From assembly GCA_004010535.1 (NCBI GenBank), contig RQYE01000005.1, forward strand, positions 124,001 to 188,000: a DNA stretch of 64,000 nt, written 5' to 3'. The position numbers and the translations under genes were made by a program. Of the stretch, positions 16,273 through 25,398 are shown one piece after another; the first letter of the stretch is position 1, and the number at the start of each line of letters is the position of its first letter. The DNA is from Coriobacteriales bacterium OH1046. Lineage in GTDB: Bacteria; Actinomycetota; Coriobacteriia; Coriobacteriales; Atopobiaceae. Under the pieces are notes generated by a model. That model was not told the DNA's origin, did no database searches, and saw only the letters and a list, made by a program, of their open reading frames with translations.

Positions 16273-18237
16273 GTGGCAAAGTATACTGAGGATGCGGAGA
16301 AGCTCCTTGGCCTCGTCGGAGGCAAAGACAACATCTCCCAAGCAGCGCACTGCATGACCCGTATGCGCTTCGTGCTCGTCGACCCCGCCAAGGCGGATGT
16401 TGCCGGCATCGAGGCCCTGCCCAGCGTCAAGGGCAGTTTCACCCAAGCCGGCCAGTTCCAAGTCATCATCGGTAACGACGTCGCGGATTTCCACAAGGAG
16501 TTCGTCGCCGTATCCGGCGTCTCCGAAGCTTCAAAAGACGACGTCAAGAGCGCGGCTGCAGCCAACCAGAACCCCATCCAGCGCGTCATGGGCGAGATCG
16601 CGGCCATCTTCGCCCCGCTCATCCCCGCCATCATCACCGGCGGCCTGATCCTGGGCTTCCGCAACGTCCTCGGCGACATGCCCTACTTCGGTCCCGACGG
16701 CACGAGCACCCTCGCCTCGCTCTCGCAGTTCTGGACCGGGGTCAACCACTTCCTATGGCTCATCGGCGAGGCCGTCTTCCATCTCGGCATCCCCGTGGGC
16801 ATCTGCTGGTCGATCACCAACCGCATGGGCGGAACCCCCATGCTGGGCATCGTGCTCGGCCTCACGCTCGTCTCGAGCCAACTCTTGAACGCCTACGGCG
16901 TGCCCAGCGCAACCGCCGAGACGTGGGCGACCTACTCGTGGAACTTCGGCGTCGCCCAGGTTCACATGGTGGGGTATCAGGCACAGGTCATCCCCGCTAT
17001 CCTCGCCGCCGTGGTCTTCAACTACCTCGAGCGTTTCTTCAAGAAGATCACTCCCACCGTGGTGCAGATGATCGTCGTTCCCTTCTGCTCGCTGCTCCTC
17101 GGCGTCATCGCCGCCCACTTCATCCTCGGCCCCATCGGCTGGGCGATCGGCTCCTGGATCTCCGACATCGTCATGGCGGGCATCACGAGCCCCTTCCGCT
17201 GGCTCTTCGGCATCATCTTCGGCGCCTTCTACGCCCCGCTGGTGATCACCGGTCTGCACCATATGACCAACGCGGTTGATATGCAGCTCATCGCCGCCTC
17301 CGGTGGCACTATGCTCTGGCCCATGATCGCCCTCTCCAACATCGCTCAAGGTTCCTCGGTCCTCGCCATGTCCGTCCTGCAGAGGAGAAACGAGGGTGCC
17401 CAGCAGATCAACATCCCCTCCTGCATCTCCTGCTACCTCGGCGTCACCGAGCCCGCCATCTTCGGCGTCAACCTCAAATACATCTTCCCGTTCGTATGTT
17501 CGATGATCGGTTCCGGCATCGCAGGCGGCCTCTGCACGCTCACCTCCGTCACGGCCAATGCCATCGGGGTCGGCGGGCTTCCCGGCATCCTCTCCATCCA
17601 GCCTCAGTTCATCCTCAGCTTCGCCCTGTGCATGCTCGTCTCCATCGCCGTGCCCTTCGCCCTCACCTACATAGTGGGCAAGCATCGCGGGATCGGGAAT
17701 GAAGCCGGTCGTGCCGCCGCGCCCGCCGGTACGGGCGATAGCGTTGCCGCCCCTTTCGCGGCTCCGGCGGCACGCCTCGAGACCGCATCCGCCGTATCTC
17801 CCGTGAGCGGGGATCTCATGGAGCTCTCCCGCGTGGATGACGGCGTCTTCTCTGCCGGCATGATGGGCGAGGGCGTGGCCATCGTCCCCACCGGCTCCGT
17901 GGCCGTATCCCCTGTCGCGGGAACCGTCACCGCCGTGATCGAGGATTCCAAGCATGCCGTGGGCATCACCACCGACGACGGGATCGAGTTCCTCGTGCAC
18001 GTGGGGCTGGATACCGTCGACATGAAGGGCAAGGGCTTCGAGCTCTTCTGCCGGCAGGGCGATCGCGTGGCCGTCGGCGACAAGCTCCTCTCCTTCGACC
18101 GTGCCGCCATCGCCGAGGCCGGTCATCCCGACATCGTTGTGCTCATCGTGACGGATAGGGGCAGGGCCTCGGGTCTCGACATCAAGAGCAAAGGGCACGT
18201 CAGGGCAGGCGATGACAAGATCATCTCCTTCTCGTGA
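16273..18237 (+). CDS. treP: PTS trehalose-specific EIIBCA
   Basis: This 654-residue permease imports trehalose and phosphorylates it to trehalose 6-phosphate. Domain order is EIIB (phospho-Cys27 in ISQAAHCMTRMRFVL), then EIIC with about ten membrane segments and GLHHMTNAVDMQLI, then a full EIIA of the glucose type (GEGVAIVPTGSVAVSPVAGTV, active-site His in FLVHVGLDTVDM). The covalent EIIA means no separate Crr-like protein is needed. The GTG start at 16273 follows AGGAGG. Twin TreR operators lie upstream. Confidence 0.95.
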   Translation: MAKYTEDAEKLLGLVGGKDNISQAAHCMTRMRFVLVDPAKADVAGIEALPSVKGSFTQAGQFQVIIGNDVADFHKEFVAVSGVSEASKDDVKSAAAANQNPIQRVMGEIAAIFAPLIPAIITGGLILGFRNVLGDMPYFGPDGTSTLASLSQFWTGVNHFLWLIGEAVFHLGIPVGICWSITNRMGGTPMLGIVLGLTLVSSQLLNAYGVPSATAETWATYSWNFGVAQVHMVGYQAQVIPAILAAVVFNYLERFFKKITPTVVQMIVVPFCSLLLGVIAAHFILGPIGWAIGSWISDIVMAGITSPFRWLFGIIFGAFYAPLVITGLHHMTNAVDMQLIAASGGTMLWPMIALSNIAQGSSVLAMSVLQRRNEGAQQINIPSCISCYLGVTEPAIFGVNLKYIFPFVCSMIGSGIAGGLCTLTSVTANAIGVGGLPGILSIQPQFILSFALCMLVSIAVPFALTYIVGKHRGIGNEAGRAAAPAGTGDSVAAPFAAPAARLETASAVSPVSGDLMELSRVDDGVFSAGMMGEGVAIVPTGSVAVSPVAGTVTAVIEDSKHAVGITTDDGIEFLVHVGLDTVDMKGKGFELFCRQGDRVAVGDKLLSFDRAAIAEAGHPDIVVLIVTDRGRASGLDIKSKGHVRAGDDKIISFS

Positions 18238-18248
18238 CGTCGGCTCCG

Positions 18249-18274
18249 GACGGCTCGGCATAAGCCGAGCCGTC
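18249..18274 (+). terminator. intercistronic hairpin between treP and treC
   Basis: GACGGCTCGGC and GCCGAGCCGTC form a perfect 11-bp stem with an ATAA loop, followed by a pyrimidine-rich run (CCTTCCCCCTATT). It starts 11 bases after the treP stop. It may act as a partial terminator or stabilise treP mRNA so that treP and treC levels differ. Confidence 0.75.
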
Positions 18275-18357
18275 CCTTCCCCCTATTCGATACCTGCCAT
18301 GTGTGGTACACAATGTGCATAGGATGGCAGCCAGATTGCGCAGAGAGGTTCGGGAAC

Positions 18358-20034
18358 ATGACAGATCAGGAGCTCGGCCTTGGCCGCTGCGTGGTGTACC
18401 AGGTGTATCCCCGCTCCTTCCAAGATTCCAATGGAGACGGGATCGGCGACCTCCCCGGCATCACGAGCCGGCTCGACTACCTTGCCGACCTCGGCATCGA
18501 TTACCTATGGCTCACGCCGATCTTCGTCTCGCCGATGAACGACAACGGTTACGATATAGCCGACTACCGCTCGATCGACCCCGTCTTCGGTACCATGGCC
18601 GATTTCGAGGAGCTGGTCTTCGAGGCGGGTAAGCGCGGCATATCCATCATGCTCGACATGGTCTTCAACCACAGCTCCACGAGCCACGAGTGGTTCAGGC
18701 GGGCCGTCGCGGGCGAGAAAAGGTACCAAGACTACTATCTCTTCCGCGAGGGCGCACCGGACGCCCCCCCGACCAACTGGATCTCCAAATTCGGCGGCAG
18801 CGCCTGGGCATGGAGCGCGGAGGTCGGCAAATGGTATCTGCACCTTTTCGATGCCTCGCAGGCGGATCTCAACTGGGAGAATCCGGCCGTCATCGACGAG
18901 CTCGCCGACATCGTGCGCTTCTGGCGCGACAAGGGCGTGGGCGGGTTCCGCTTCGACGTGGTCAACCTCATCTCGAAACCAGATGCGCTTGAAGACGACT
19001 TCGAGGGGGATGGGAGGCGTTTCTATACCGATGGCCCCCGCGTGCACGAGCATATCCGGAAGCTGGTCGAGAAAGCCCGTATCTCCGATATGCTCACCGT
19101 CGGCGAGATGAGCTCGACTTCCATCGATAACTGCGTGCTCTACTCCGCCCCCCAAAACGAGGAGCTCGCGATGACGTTCTCCTTCCACCATCTCAAGGTG
19201 GACTACGGCGACGGCAACAAGTGGACGCTCAAAGAACCCGATATCGCCGAGCTGCGCCGGCTCTTCACGAGCTGGCAGGATGAGATGACCGAGGGTGGTG
19301 GATGGAATGCCCTCTTCTGGTCCAACCACGATCAACCGCGTCCGGTGACGCGGTTCGCCTGCGGTGGAGAGCTTCGCGCAACGAGCGCTAAGATGCTCGC
19401 CACCTGCATCCACCTCATGCGCGGCACGCCCTACATCTACCAGGGCGAGGAGCTGGGCATGGTCAATCCCGGTTTCACGCGCATCGACCAGTACCGCGAC
19501 GTGGAGAGCACCAACTACTACGGGATCCTGCGGGGCGAGGGCATGGGCGAGGGCGAGGCGCTGGCCATCCTCGCCGAGCGCTCGCGCGACAACGCGCGCA
19601 CGCCGATGCAATGGTCCGCCGAGAAGTGCGCGGGCTTCACCGCGGGCACGCCGTGGATCGAGGTCGCGGGCAACTACCACGAGATCAACGCCGAGAGCCA
19701 GCTGGGGGATGAGGATTCCGTTCTTGCCTACTACCGCCGCCTCATCAGGCTGCGCCGCCGGATGACGATCATCCAGTCGGGAGATGTGCGCTTCCTATCC
19801 GAGGACGAACTGGGCGGAGCCGAGAAGATCATCGCCTACGAGCGCTCGTATGGCGGCGAACGCCTGCTCGTGCTCTGCTCCTTCGATGAGCGCGAGGCCC
19901 TGCTCCCGCGTGGTCTTGTGACGGACGGCGCGCGCGTGCTCATCGGCAATCGTGCCGATAGCGTGGCGGGCCTCGCACTCGATGGCGAGACGTTCACGCT
20001 GCGCCCCTTCGAGGCCGTGGCGCTCATCAGCTAG
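18358..20034 (+). CDS. treC: alpha,alpha-phosphotrehalase (trehalose-6-phosphate hydrolase)
   Basis: This 558-residue GH13 enzyme splits trehalose 6-phosphate into glucose and glucose 6-phosphate in the cytoplasm. The (beta/alpha)8 active site is intact: nucleophile D200 in GGFRFDVVNLIS, acid/base E250 in TVGEMSS, and D325 in WSNHDQPRPVTR. FNHSSTSHEWF near residue 103 is also conserved. The start at 18358 (MTDQELG) has AGAGG upstream. An open frame extends to 18301 without family similarity. The stop overlaps the tatD stop on the other strand in CTAG. Confidence 0.93.
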   Translation: MTDQELGLGRCVVYQVYPRSFQDSNGDGIGDLPGITSRLDYLADLGIDYLWLTPIFVSPMNDNGYDIADYRSIDPVFGTMADFEELVFEAGKRGISIMLDMVFNHSSTSHEWFRRAVAGEKRYQDYYLFREGAPDAPPTNWISKFGGSAWAWSAEVGKWYLHLFDASQADLNWENPAVIDELADIVRFWRDKGVGGFRFDVVNLISKPDALEDDFEGDGRRFYTDGPRVHEHIRKLVEKARISDMLTVGEMSSTSIDNCVLYSAPQNEELAMTFSFHHLKVDYGDGNKWTLKEPDIAELRRLFTSWQDEMTEGGGWNALFWSNHDQPRPVTRFACGGELRATSAKMLATCIHLMRGTPYIYQGEELGMVNPGFTRIDQYRDVESTNYYGILRGEGMGEGEALAILAERSRDNARTPMQWSAEKCAGFTAGTPWIEVAGNYHEINAESQLGDEDSVLAYYRRLIRLRRRMTIIQSGDVRFLSEDELGGAEKIIAYERSYGGERLLVLCSFDEREALLPRGLVTDGARVLIGNRADSVAGLALDGETFTLRPFEAVALIS

Positions 20035-20936
20035 ATTCCGAGCGGCGCCCGAAGCGAGAAGAAGCGGCAGGCGTTCTCCCAAAGGGCGGCATAGGTATCC
20101 GCCCGGGATACCCCGAGGACCTCTGAACGCACGTCGGCCACGCAAGCGGCCGTGAAGGCTACCATAGCCGGCTCGCAGCGCTCGCCGCGCAGGGGGACGG
20201 GCGCCATGTAGGGGCAGTCCGTCTCGGTAAGCATGAGCTGGGCGGGACAGGCCGCAGCCGCAGCACGGATGTCATCGGAGCGACCGAAGGTGATCGCCCC
20301 GCCGAAGGCGATGTAGCAGCCCGAATCGGTGAAGGGTGCCATGACTTCGGGACCGCTTGTGAAGCAGTGGAGATCGCAGCCGGCAGAGGGCACGCCCTCA
20401 TCTCGGAGGATCCTCAGGGCATCGATATGGGCTGTAGGCGTTCCCTCGTTCGGATCGCGGAGGTGCAGCTCGACGGGAAGCCCGCGCTCATGAGCGATAC
20501 GGAGCTGGATGCGGAAGGCCGCCTCCTGCACGTCCGGTGGAAGCTCGTTCCAAGGTCCGTAATCGAGGCCGATCTCGCCGACGCCTCGGCAGCGCGGGTG
20601 ATCGAGCAGGCGCTCCAAGCGCGCGAGGGCCTCACCGTCCAGCGCGGCGGCACCGTAGGGATGCGCCCCTGCGATGAAGCAGGTATTCTCCCCCAGCTCG
20701 CCGGCACGCGCACAGGTTTCCTCGAACCAGGCGAAGAAGGCGCCGGCATCGGGCACGTCGTCGGTAGGGTCGACGGGGATCGCCTGAAGGCGCACACCTG
20801 CCGCATGGGCACGCATGAGCGCGGCGGCAGCATCTTCGGGCGTTCGCTTGGAAAGATGGCCATGGGTGTCGGCGAGCGGCGCGGATGCGGGGGGCAGCTC
20901 GTATTCGCGGCCCTTCTTGTCGGCGATGATCAGCAT
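20031..20936 (-). CDS. tatD: TatD family metal-dependent hydrolase
   Basis: The 301-residue amidohydrolase-fold protein has metal ligands H25 and H27 in LADTHGHLSK, a glutamate in GVGEIGLDYG, histidines in VELHLRD and LHCFTSG, and aspartate in TETDCPY. TatD enzymes are metal-dependent DNases, often acting 3'-5' on single-stranded or damaged DNA. The order metG-rsmA-tatD is unusual but all three are typical neighbours in Gram-positive genomes (metG-tatD-rsmA). The start overlaps the rsmA end by 7 bases. Confidence 0.92.
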   Translation of the reverse strand: MLIIADKKGREYELPPASAPLADTHGHLSKRTPEDAAAALMRAHAAGVRLQAIPVDPTDDVPDAGAFFAWFEETCARAGELGENTCFIAGAHPYGAAALDGEALARLERLLDHPRCRGVGEIGLDYGPWNELPPDVQEAAFRIQLRIAHERGLPVELHLRDPNEGTPTAHIDALRILRDEGVPSAGCDLHCFTSGPEVMAPFTDSGCYIAFGGAITFGRSDDIRAAAAACPAQLMLTETDCPYMAPVPLRGERCEPAMVAFTAACVADVRSEVLGVSRADTYAALWENACRFFSLRAPLGI

Positions 20937-21778
20937 GGAGCAGCCTCGCCAAGGGCAGCGGAAAGCTCGATGAACTGCTCGGGCGCAAGCGTCTCGGCAC
21001 GGATGGCGGGAGCGATGCCGCAGGCGGCAAAAGCAGCATCGAGCGCATCTTTCTCAAAGCCCGAAGCCGCCATCGAATTGCGGATGGTCTTGCGACGCTG
21101 GGCGAACGCGGCGTCGATGACAGGCGCGACCATGCGGGCCGCCTCCGCATCGCAGAGCGGTGCCCGATCGATGCGGACCACGGCGGAATCCACATGCGGC
21201 GGCGGCATGAAGTTGCCGGGACCGACCTCGAAGCGGCCCGCGACCTTGCCGTAGAGCGCGAGCTTGGCGGTATACGCTCCGTAGGCCCTGGTGCCGGGTA
21301 CGGCGGAGATGCGGTCGGCGACCTCGGCCTGCACCATCACGACAGAACGTGTGATAGAGGGCATCCTCTCGAGGACTTTGAGGACCAACGTGGCCGCAAC
21401 CTGATAGGGTAGGTTCGATACGAATGCATTGGGCTCGCAGCCCGCAGGAAGTCCCGCAGGAACAACCTTCAGGGCGTCGCCCAGCACGAGCGAGAAATTC
21501 TCACCCGAGCAGGTCTCGGCCAACACCGGCTCGAGGGTGCGATCGGCTTCGACGGCCACCACGCGTGCCTCCGCCGCGAGCAATGCCACCGACAGGGTAC
21601 CGATGCCGGGACCCACCTCGAGCACGAGCTCGCCGGGCACAAGATCGGAAAGCGCGAGGATGCGCCCGACGATAGCATCGTTCACCAGGAAGTTCTGGCC
21701 CAGACGATGCTTGGTCGCCAAATCGAAGCGCTCGAGAATCCCGCGCGTGGCCTGCGGTGTCGCCAGATACGAGTTCAC
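20930..21778 (-). CDS. rsmA: 16S rRNA (adenine1518-N6/adenine1519-N6)-dimethyltransferase
   Basis: RsmA/KsgA dimethylates two adjacent adenines in helix 45 of 16S rRNA late in 30S assembly. The 282-residue protein shows RLGQNFLVND at the N-terminus, the SAM-binding LEVGPGIGTLSVALL, the catalytic NLPY in VSNLPYQVAATLVLK, and FMPPPHVDSAVVRI. The GTG start at 21778 overlaps the metG TGA in a GTGA junction, so translation is coupled. Confidence 0.95.
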   Translation of the reverse strand: MNSYLATPQATRGILERFDLATKHRLGQNFLVNDAIVGRILALSDLVPGELVLEVGPGIGTLSVALLAAEARVVAVEADRTLEPVLAETCSGENFSLVLGDALKVVPAGLPAGCEPNAFVSNLPYQVAATLVLKVLERMPSITRSVVMVQAEVADRISAVPGTRAYGAYTAKLALYGKVAGRFEVGPGNFMPPPHVDSAVVRIDRAPLCDAEAARMVAPVIDAAFAQRRKTIRNSMAASGFEKDALDAAFAACGIAPAIRAETLAPEQFIELSAALGEAAPC

Positions 21779-23388
21779 GCGCTTTCCGCCTGCTTCGAGG
21801 CGAGGCGCGGGAAGAGCGCATCGCCCTTGGCAACGGCAACGCCGCCGGCAAGGCCGCCCCATACGCATACGGCGGCGGCATCGGTCGCTGCGATCTCGGC
21901 ATCGAGCGACATGCGGCGGAGGACTTCCGCGCTGGTCTCCGGCATGAACGGGGAGAGCAGGTGCGCGCAGATGCGTATGGACTCGAGGAGGTTCGCGATG
22001 ATGTCGGCGAGCTCTCCGGCACGCTCCTCATCCTTGGCGACGGCCCACGGCGCAGTATCCTCGATGTAGTGGTTGGCAGCGTGGACGAGCTCCATGATCT
22101 CATCCTTGGCAGCCACATACTCCATCTTGTCCATATGCGCGGCATAGCGCTCGAACAGGCCGACGGCGATGGTCTTGAGGGGGTTCTCGCGCGTCTCCCA
22201 GCCTTCGGCGGGCGCGGGGGTCTTTCCATCGAAGTACTTGGCACTCATGTTGAGCGTGCGCGAAACGAGGTTGCCCCAGCTGTTGGCCAGATCGGCGTTG
22301 TAGACCTGCTCCATGCGTGCGAAGGAGATGGCTCCGTCCTCGCCGGGCACGCAATCGGTCATGAAGTAGTAGCGGTAGCCTTCGACTCCGAGCATATCGA
22401 TGACGTCTTGGGGCGCGATGGCGTTGCCGCGGCTCTTGGACATCTTCTCTCCCTGACCGGTCTCCTCGTTCCTGACCATGAGGAAGCCATGTGCGAAGAC
22501 ATGCTCGGGAACCGCCTCGCCGATGGCCATGAGCATGGCCGGCCAGATAACGCAGTGGAAGCGGATGATGTCCTTTCCCACGACATGGAACTGGGCGGGC
22601 CAGCGGCGAGCGTACTCGTCCGCAAGGTCGGGATCGCCGAAGCCGACCGCAGTGGCGTAATTGAGCAGGGCGTCGAACCAGACGTAAGTGACGTGGTCGG
22701 CATCGAAGGGCACCGGGATACCCCAATCGAAGCTGGTGCGCGAAACGGAGATGTCCCTGAGACCGCTGGCAACGAAAGCGCGGACCTCGTTCATACGGAA
22801 GGCGGGCATGACGAAGTCGGGATGCTCATCATAGAGGGCAAGGAGGCGGCCCTGGAAAGCGGACAGCTTGAAGAACCAGCTCTCCTCCTCGACACGCTCG
22901 AGCGGACGAGCGCACTCGGGACAGAGATGCTGCCCCTCGGTATGATGCTCCTCGTCGGCGTGCGCAACCTGGGTCTCGGTGTAGTAGGTTTCCTCGTGGA
23001 CGCAGTACCAGCCATCGTAGCTGCCCTTATAGATATAACCGGCTTCCTTCATGCGCTGCCAGAGGGTTTGGACCGCCACGGTCTGGCGCGGTTCGGTGGT
23101 GCGGATGAAATCATCGTTCGAGACCTCGAGGGTGTCCCAGATGTCTTCGAACGCGGGAGCGAGCGAGTCGCACCACTCCTGAGGCGTCATGCCGTGATCT
23201 TCGGCGGCAAGCTGGACCTTCTCGCCATGCTCATCGAGGCCGGTAAGGAATTTCACGTCGTATCCGCACAGGCGCTTATAGCGCGCCATGACATCGCACA
23301 GGATGGTGCAGTAGGCGGTACCCAGATGCGGGGCGGCATTGACGTAGTAGATGGGGGTCGTGATGTAGAAGCTGGGTTCATCGGCCAT
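21775..23388 (-). CDS. metG: methionine--tRNA ligase
   Basis: This 537-residue class I synthetase has the HIGH-type sequence PHLGT at residue 20 and the KMSKSRG loop. The connecting domain has a single zinc-knuckle region around HLCPECARPL, and the protein lacks the C-terminal dimerisation/tRNA-binding domain found in some MetRS. It charges both initiator and elongator tRNA-Met. The start at 23388 has TAGGAGGA upstream. TACAAT on the minus strand near 23443-23448 is a likely -10. Confidence 0.95.
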   Translation of the reverse strand: MADEPSFYITTPIYYVNAAPHLGTAYCTILCDVMARYKRLCGYDVKFLTGLDEHGEKVQLAAEDHGMTPQEWCDSLAPAFEDIWDTLEVSNDDFIRTTEPRQTVAVQTLWQRMKEAGYIYKGSYDGWYCVHEETYYTETQVAHADEEHHTEGQHLCPECARPLERVEEESWFFKLSAFQGRLLALYDEHPDFVMPAFRMNEVRAFVASGLRDISVSRTSFDWGIPVPFDADHVTYVWFDALLNYATAVGFGDPDLADEYARRWPAQFHVVGKDIIRFHCVIWPAMLMAIGEAVPEHVFAHGFLMVRNEETGQGEKMSKSRGNAIAPQDVIDMLGVEGYRYYFMTDCVPGEDGAISFARMEQVYNADLANSWGNLVSRTLNMSAKYFDGKTPAPAEGWETRENPLKTIAVGLFERYAAHMDKMEYVAAKDEIMELVHAANHYIEDTAPWAVAKDEERAGELADIIANLLESIRICAHLLSPFMPETSAEVLRRMSLDAEIAATDAAAVCVWGGLAGGVAVAKGDALFPRLASKQAESA

Positions 23389-23482
23389 CTCAAGATCCTC
23401 CTAATGGCGAAGGTGCGCGCCGGATTGCGCGCGGATATTGATTGTAGCGCTAGATACGAGCCAGATGGACCGTCTCGGCAAA

Positions 23483-23686
23483 GTGTTGGCAGCCGGGGAG
23501 GCGGGAAATGGCACGGAGGGCACTTATTCCGCAAGATTTGGGTATCGAATCGCCATCGGAGCCATACTGGGTCCACGTTTGCCCAGCTCAACGAAAGCCA
23601 TGTATAGCCTCGATGAGCAAACCACACTCAAATCTTGCGGAATAAGTGCCCTCCGTGCCATTTCCCGCCTCCCCGGCTGCCAACAC
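23483..23686. repeat. 204-bp element with perfect 58-bp terminal inverted repeats
   Basis: Bases 23483-23540 (starting GTGTTGGCAGCCGGGG) are an exact reverse complement of 23629-23686, with no mismatch in 58 bases. The 88-bp centre has no open frame of note. No target-site duplication is visible. The right arm ends 2 bases before the stop codon of the next gene, and the left arm lies just upstream of the metG promoter. It could be a MITE, an invertible segment, or the origin of a very stable RNA hairpin. Confidence 0.95.
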
Positions 23687-23688
23687 GG

Positions 23689-24684
23689 TTAGCAATCCGA
23701 ACTGAACATCGCTTTTCTAAGCTCGGTGCGCTTCGCTTCCCATGCAACCTCAAGACAGCGCACACGTATTTTCAGTAGCTTATGCAGGCCGATTGCCAGC
23801 TCATGAAAATCATCGGTGTTCTTGAGCTGCGCTTTCGTAAGCGGAAGCACCGTGATCCTGTTCACCGTGAGCTGGACCTGGCGCTTGGAATCCTTATAGC
23901 GCTTCCAGTTCCCACTGTGGGCTAGGTCGCTCTGATACTCGATATCGATTGCATTGTCCTTCATCTTCCAGAACAGGTCGGGAAAGCGGTCCTCGGCACC
24001 GTTCGGGGTGTCGACCGTGACCTTGGGATTGAACACCGGCTTGGGCAGTCCATAGCCGCCCATGCGTTTGGGCAGGCAGAGCAGCAGATACGTTGCGCTT
24101 TCCATAGGCGAGGCCGCACCGTCTGCCAGCCATCCTGCGACCATACGGGCCTTGCGCATACCCGGCACCGCACTGGAGGCCGCCTCGCACAACGAGACGA
24201 TCTTCCTCGCACTGGCCACTGCCTGAATCTCATACTCGGTCTCGTCGACGCTTGCGGGAACGTAGGGCGTATGCTTCTCGGGCAACGCATAGAAACCGCA
24301 GAGCTCCATCCCTAGCTTGGCAAGCTCGATGGGCTCGAGCTCGCGCGCCATCTGCAGGAAGACGAACGCCGGCGAGCTGAGGAAGAGATCGTCGGTCAAC
24401 CTGATGAACGCGCCGCCCGGCACCTTGGTGCTCCACAGATGCGTGGCAAGCCCACCGCGTGCAATCACCATCCCCTTCTTGGGTACCAGGGCATGGATGG
24501 TCTCGCCGGCATGCCCGAGCATCCACTCGGCGCTGCCCGAAAGCTCCTCGACGTGCCGAGGCGTATGCATCGGCTGCACCAGTGTGCGAACGCGCACGGA
24601 AGTCTCCTCGAGGCGATCATCGCGGATCGAGCGCAGGTAGCGTAGAACGGAAAGGGCGGATTTCCCGCACAGGTACAATCGCAT
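23689..24684 (-). CDS. hypothetical protein with endonuclease-like C-terminal domain
   Basis: The 331-residue protein has no signal peptide or membrane segment. The C-terminal third reads EDRFPDLFWKMKDNAIDIEYQSDLAHSGNWKRYKDSKRQVQLTVNRITVLPLT. The order aspartate, E-Y, H, D, R, N resembles the PD-(D/E)XK folds of DUF559/AbiEi-associated proteins (inference from pattern only). The first 200 residues are unrecognised. The start at 24684 follows GGGAGG by 5 bases. It could be a defence or mobile-element protein; its stop is 2 bases from the 58-bp inverted repeat. Confidence 0.6.
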   Translation of the reverse strand: MRLYLCGKSALSVLRYLRSIRDDRLEETSVRVRTLVQPMHTPRHVEELSGSAEWMLGHAGETIHALVPKKGMVIARGGLATHLWSTKVPGGAFIRLTDDLFLSSPAFVFLQMARELEPIELAKLGMELCGFYALPEKHTPYVPASVDETEYEIQAVASARKIVSLCEAASSAVPGMRKARMVAGWLADGAASPMESATYLLLCLPKRMGGYGLPKPVFNPKVTVDTPNGAEDRFPDLFWKMKDNAIDIEYQSDLAHSGNWKRYKDSKRQVQLTVNRITVLPLTKAQLKNTDDFHELAIGLHKLLKIRVRCLEVAWEAKRTELRKAMFSSDC

Positions 24685-24900
24685 AGGGCCTCCCGAAAAA
24701 ATTGGGAGCCTCAATGATAGCGTGTGAATTCAGGAGATGGGAATGCGCCGGCAAGCGGCTGAGGAGACCGATGTAAGAGAAGTTCCTAGAGCCAAGGTGT
24801 CATACAACGGCCGATGAGGCCTTGGCGGAGCCTGGAGACAGCGCAGCTGTTGAAGCTCCTCGGTATGCGGCAAACGACCCGCAGCAACCACCAACGCAAT
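24685..24900. other. spacer without recognised gene
   Basis: This is where a toxin gene would be expected after the minus-strand antitoxin gene. I translated it in the relevant frames and found no YafQ/RelE-like sequence and no start with a ribosome binding site. Confidence 0.5.
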
Positions 24901-25104
24901 CTATCGGCCATGCCTCGCGTCACGCTCCCCCGCTGCCTCGGGCGCCAGAATCTCAAAGGGGAAAGTCCCCGCGCGATTGAACGCACAGATGAACATGCGA
25001 ATCGCATTTGAGGGTGTAGTACCTATCAGCTCAGTGGCCTCGAAGAAACGATCCTTCTCCGCCGGCGAGACCTTTGCTACGACTGGCGTCATTTTTTCTG
25101 TCAT
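24901..25104 (-). CDS. RelB/DinJ family antitoxin, no toxin partner seen
   Basis: This 67-residue protein reads KVSPAEKDRFFEATELIGTTPSNAIRMFICAFNRAGTFPFEI, the ribbon-helix-helix DNA-binding domain of DinJ/RelB antitoxins. The C-terminal toxin-wrapping part is short (LAPEAAGERDARHGR). AGGACA lies about 9 bases upstream of the ATG. A palindrome ahead of the gene is a probable autorepression site. No toxin gene follows, so it is orphan or its toxin has been lost. Confidence 0.75.
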   Translation of the reverse strand: MTEKMTPVVAKVSPAEKDRFFEATELIGTTPSNAIRMFICAFNRAGTFPFEILAPEAAGERDARHGR

Positions 25105-25398
25105 ATGACCCGTGTCCTACGTTTCTGGCTGCGTTTAGGTATTACTTAGTATAATTTTGTTATACCCTCGGACATCAGTATGCCACAAGAAACGGCTACG
25201 TCAACAGCCGTCGTCAAAAAGATGCGAACGGTAATAAAAGCGCGCGGAGCGGTCGTTTCCCTGTCGGGGAGCCCCGCAGCAACCTCCCCGCGCCCGACGT
25301 TGGCACACCGAACCGGCAATTGTTCTCGCGCCGCCGCAGACAGCGCGAACATCCCCGCCGCTATACTGGACATCACTATATATGCAGCTGGAGGATTT
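25105..25398. other. spacer between antitoxin and GNAT genes
   Basis: The spacer holds the antitoxin operator near 25149-25165 and the promoter of the plus-strand GNAT gene, for which TATACT and TATATA near 25360-25383 are possible -10 boxes. Nothing else is recognised. Confidence 0.4.
25149..25165. promoter_or_regulatory. probable antitoxin operator
   Basis: GTATAA-TTTTG-TTATAC is a perfect 6+6 palindrome 45 bases ahead of the DinJ-like gene. A minus-strand -10 box TATACT (25153-25148) overlaps its left arm, as expected for autorepression by a ribbon-helix-helix antitoxin. Confidence 0.6.

Noticed and set aside
16753-18261. 502-codon open frame opposite treP
   Set aside because: It is a shadow of the PTS gene with low-complexity His/Asp/Glu-rich translation.
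21757-23607. 616-codon open frame opposite metG
   Set aside because: It is antisense to a certain gene, with no start site or family pattern.
23483-23686. Treating the 58-bp inverted repeat as a terminator
   Set aside because: The arms are far too long, the loop is 88 bases, and there is no T-tract.
24685-24900. YafQ/RelE toxin gene after the DinJ-like gene
   Set aside because: Translation gives no toxin-like sequence in any frame.
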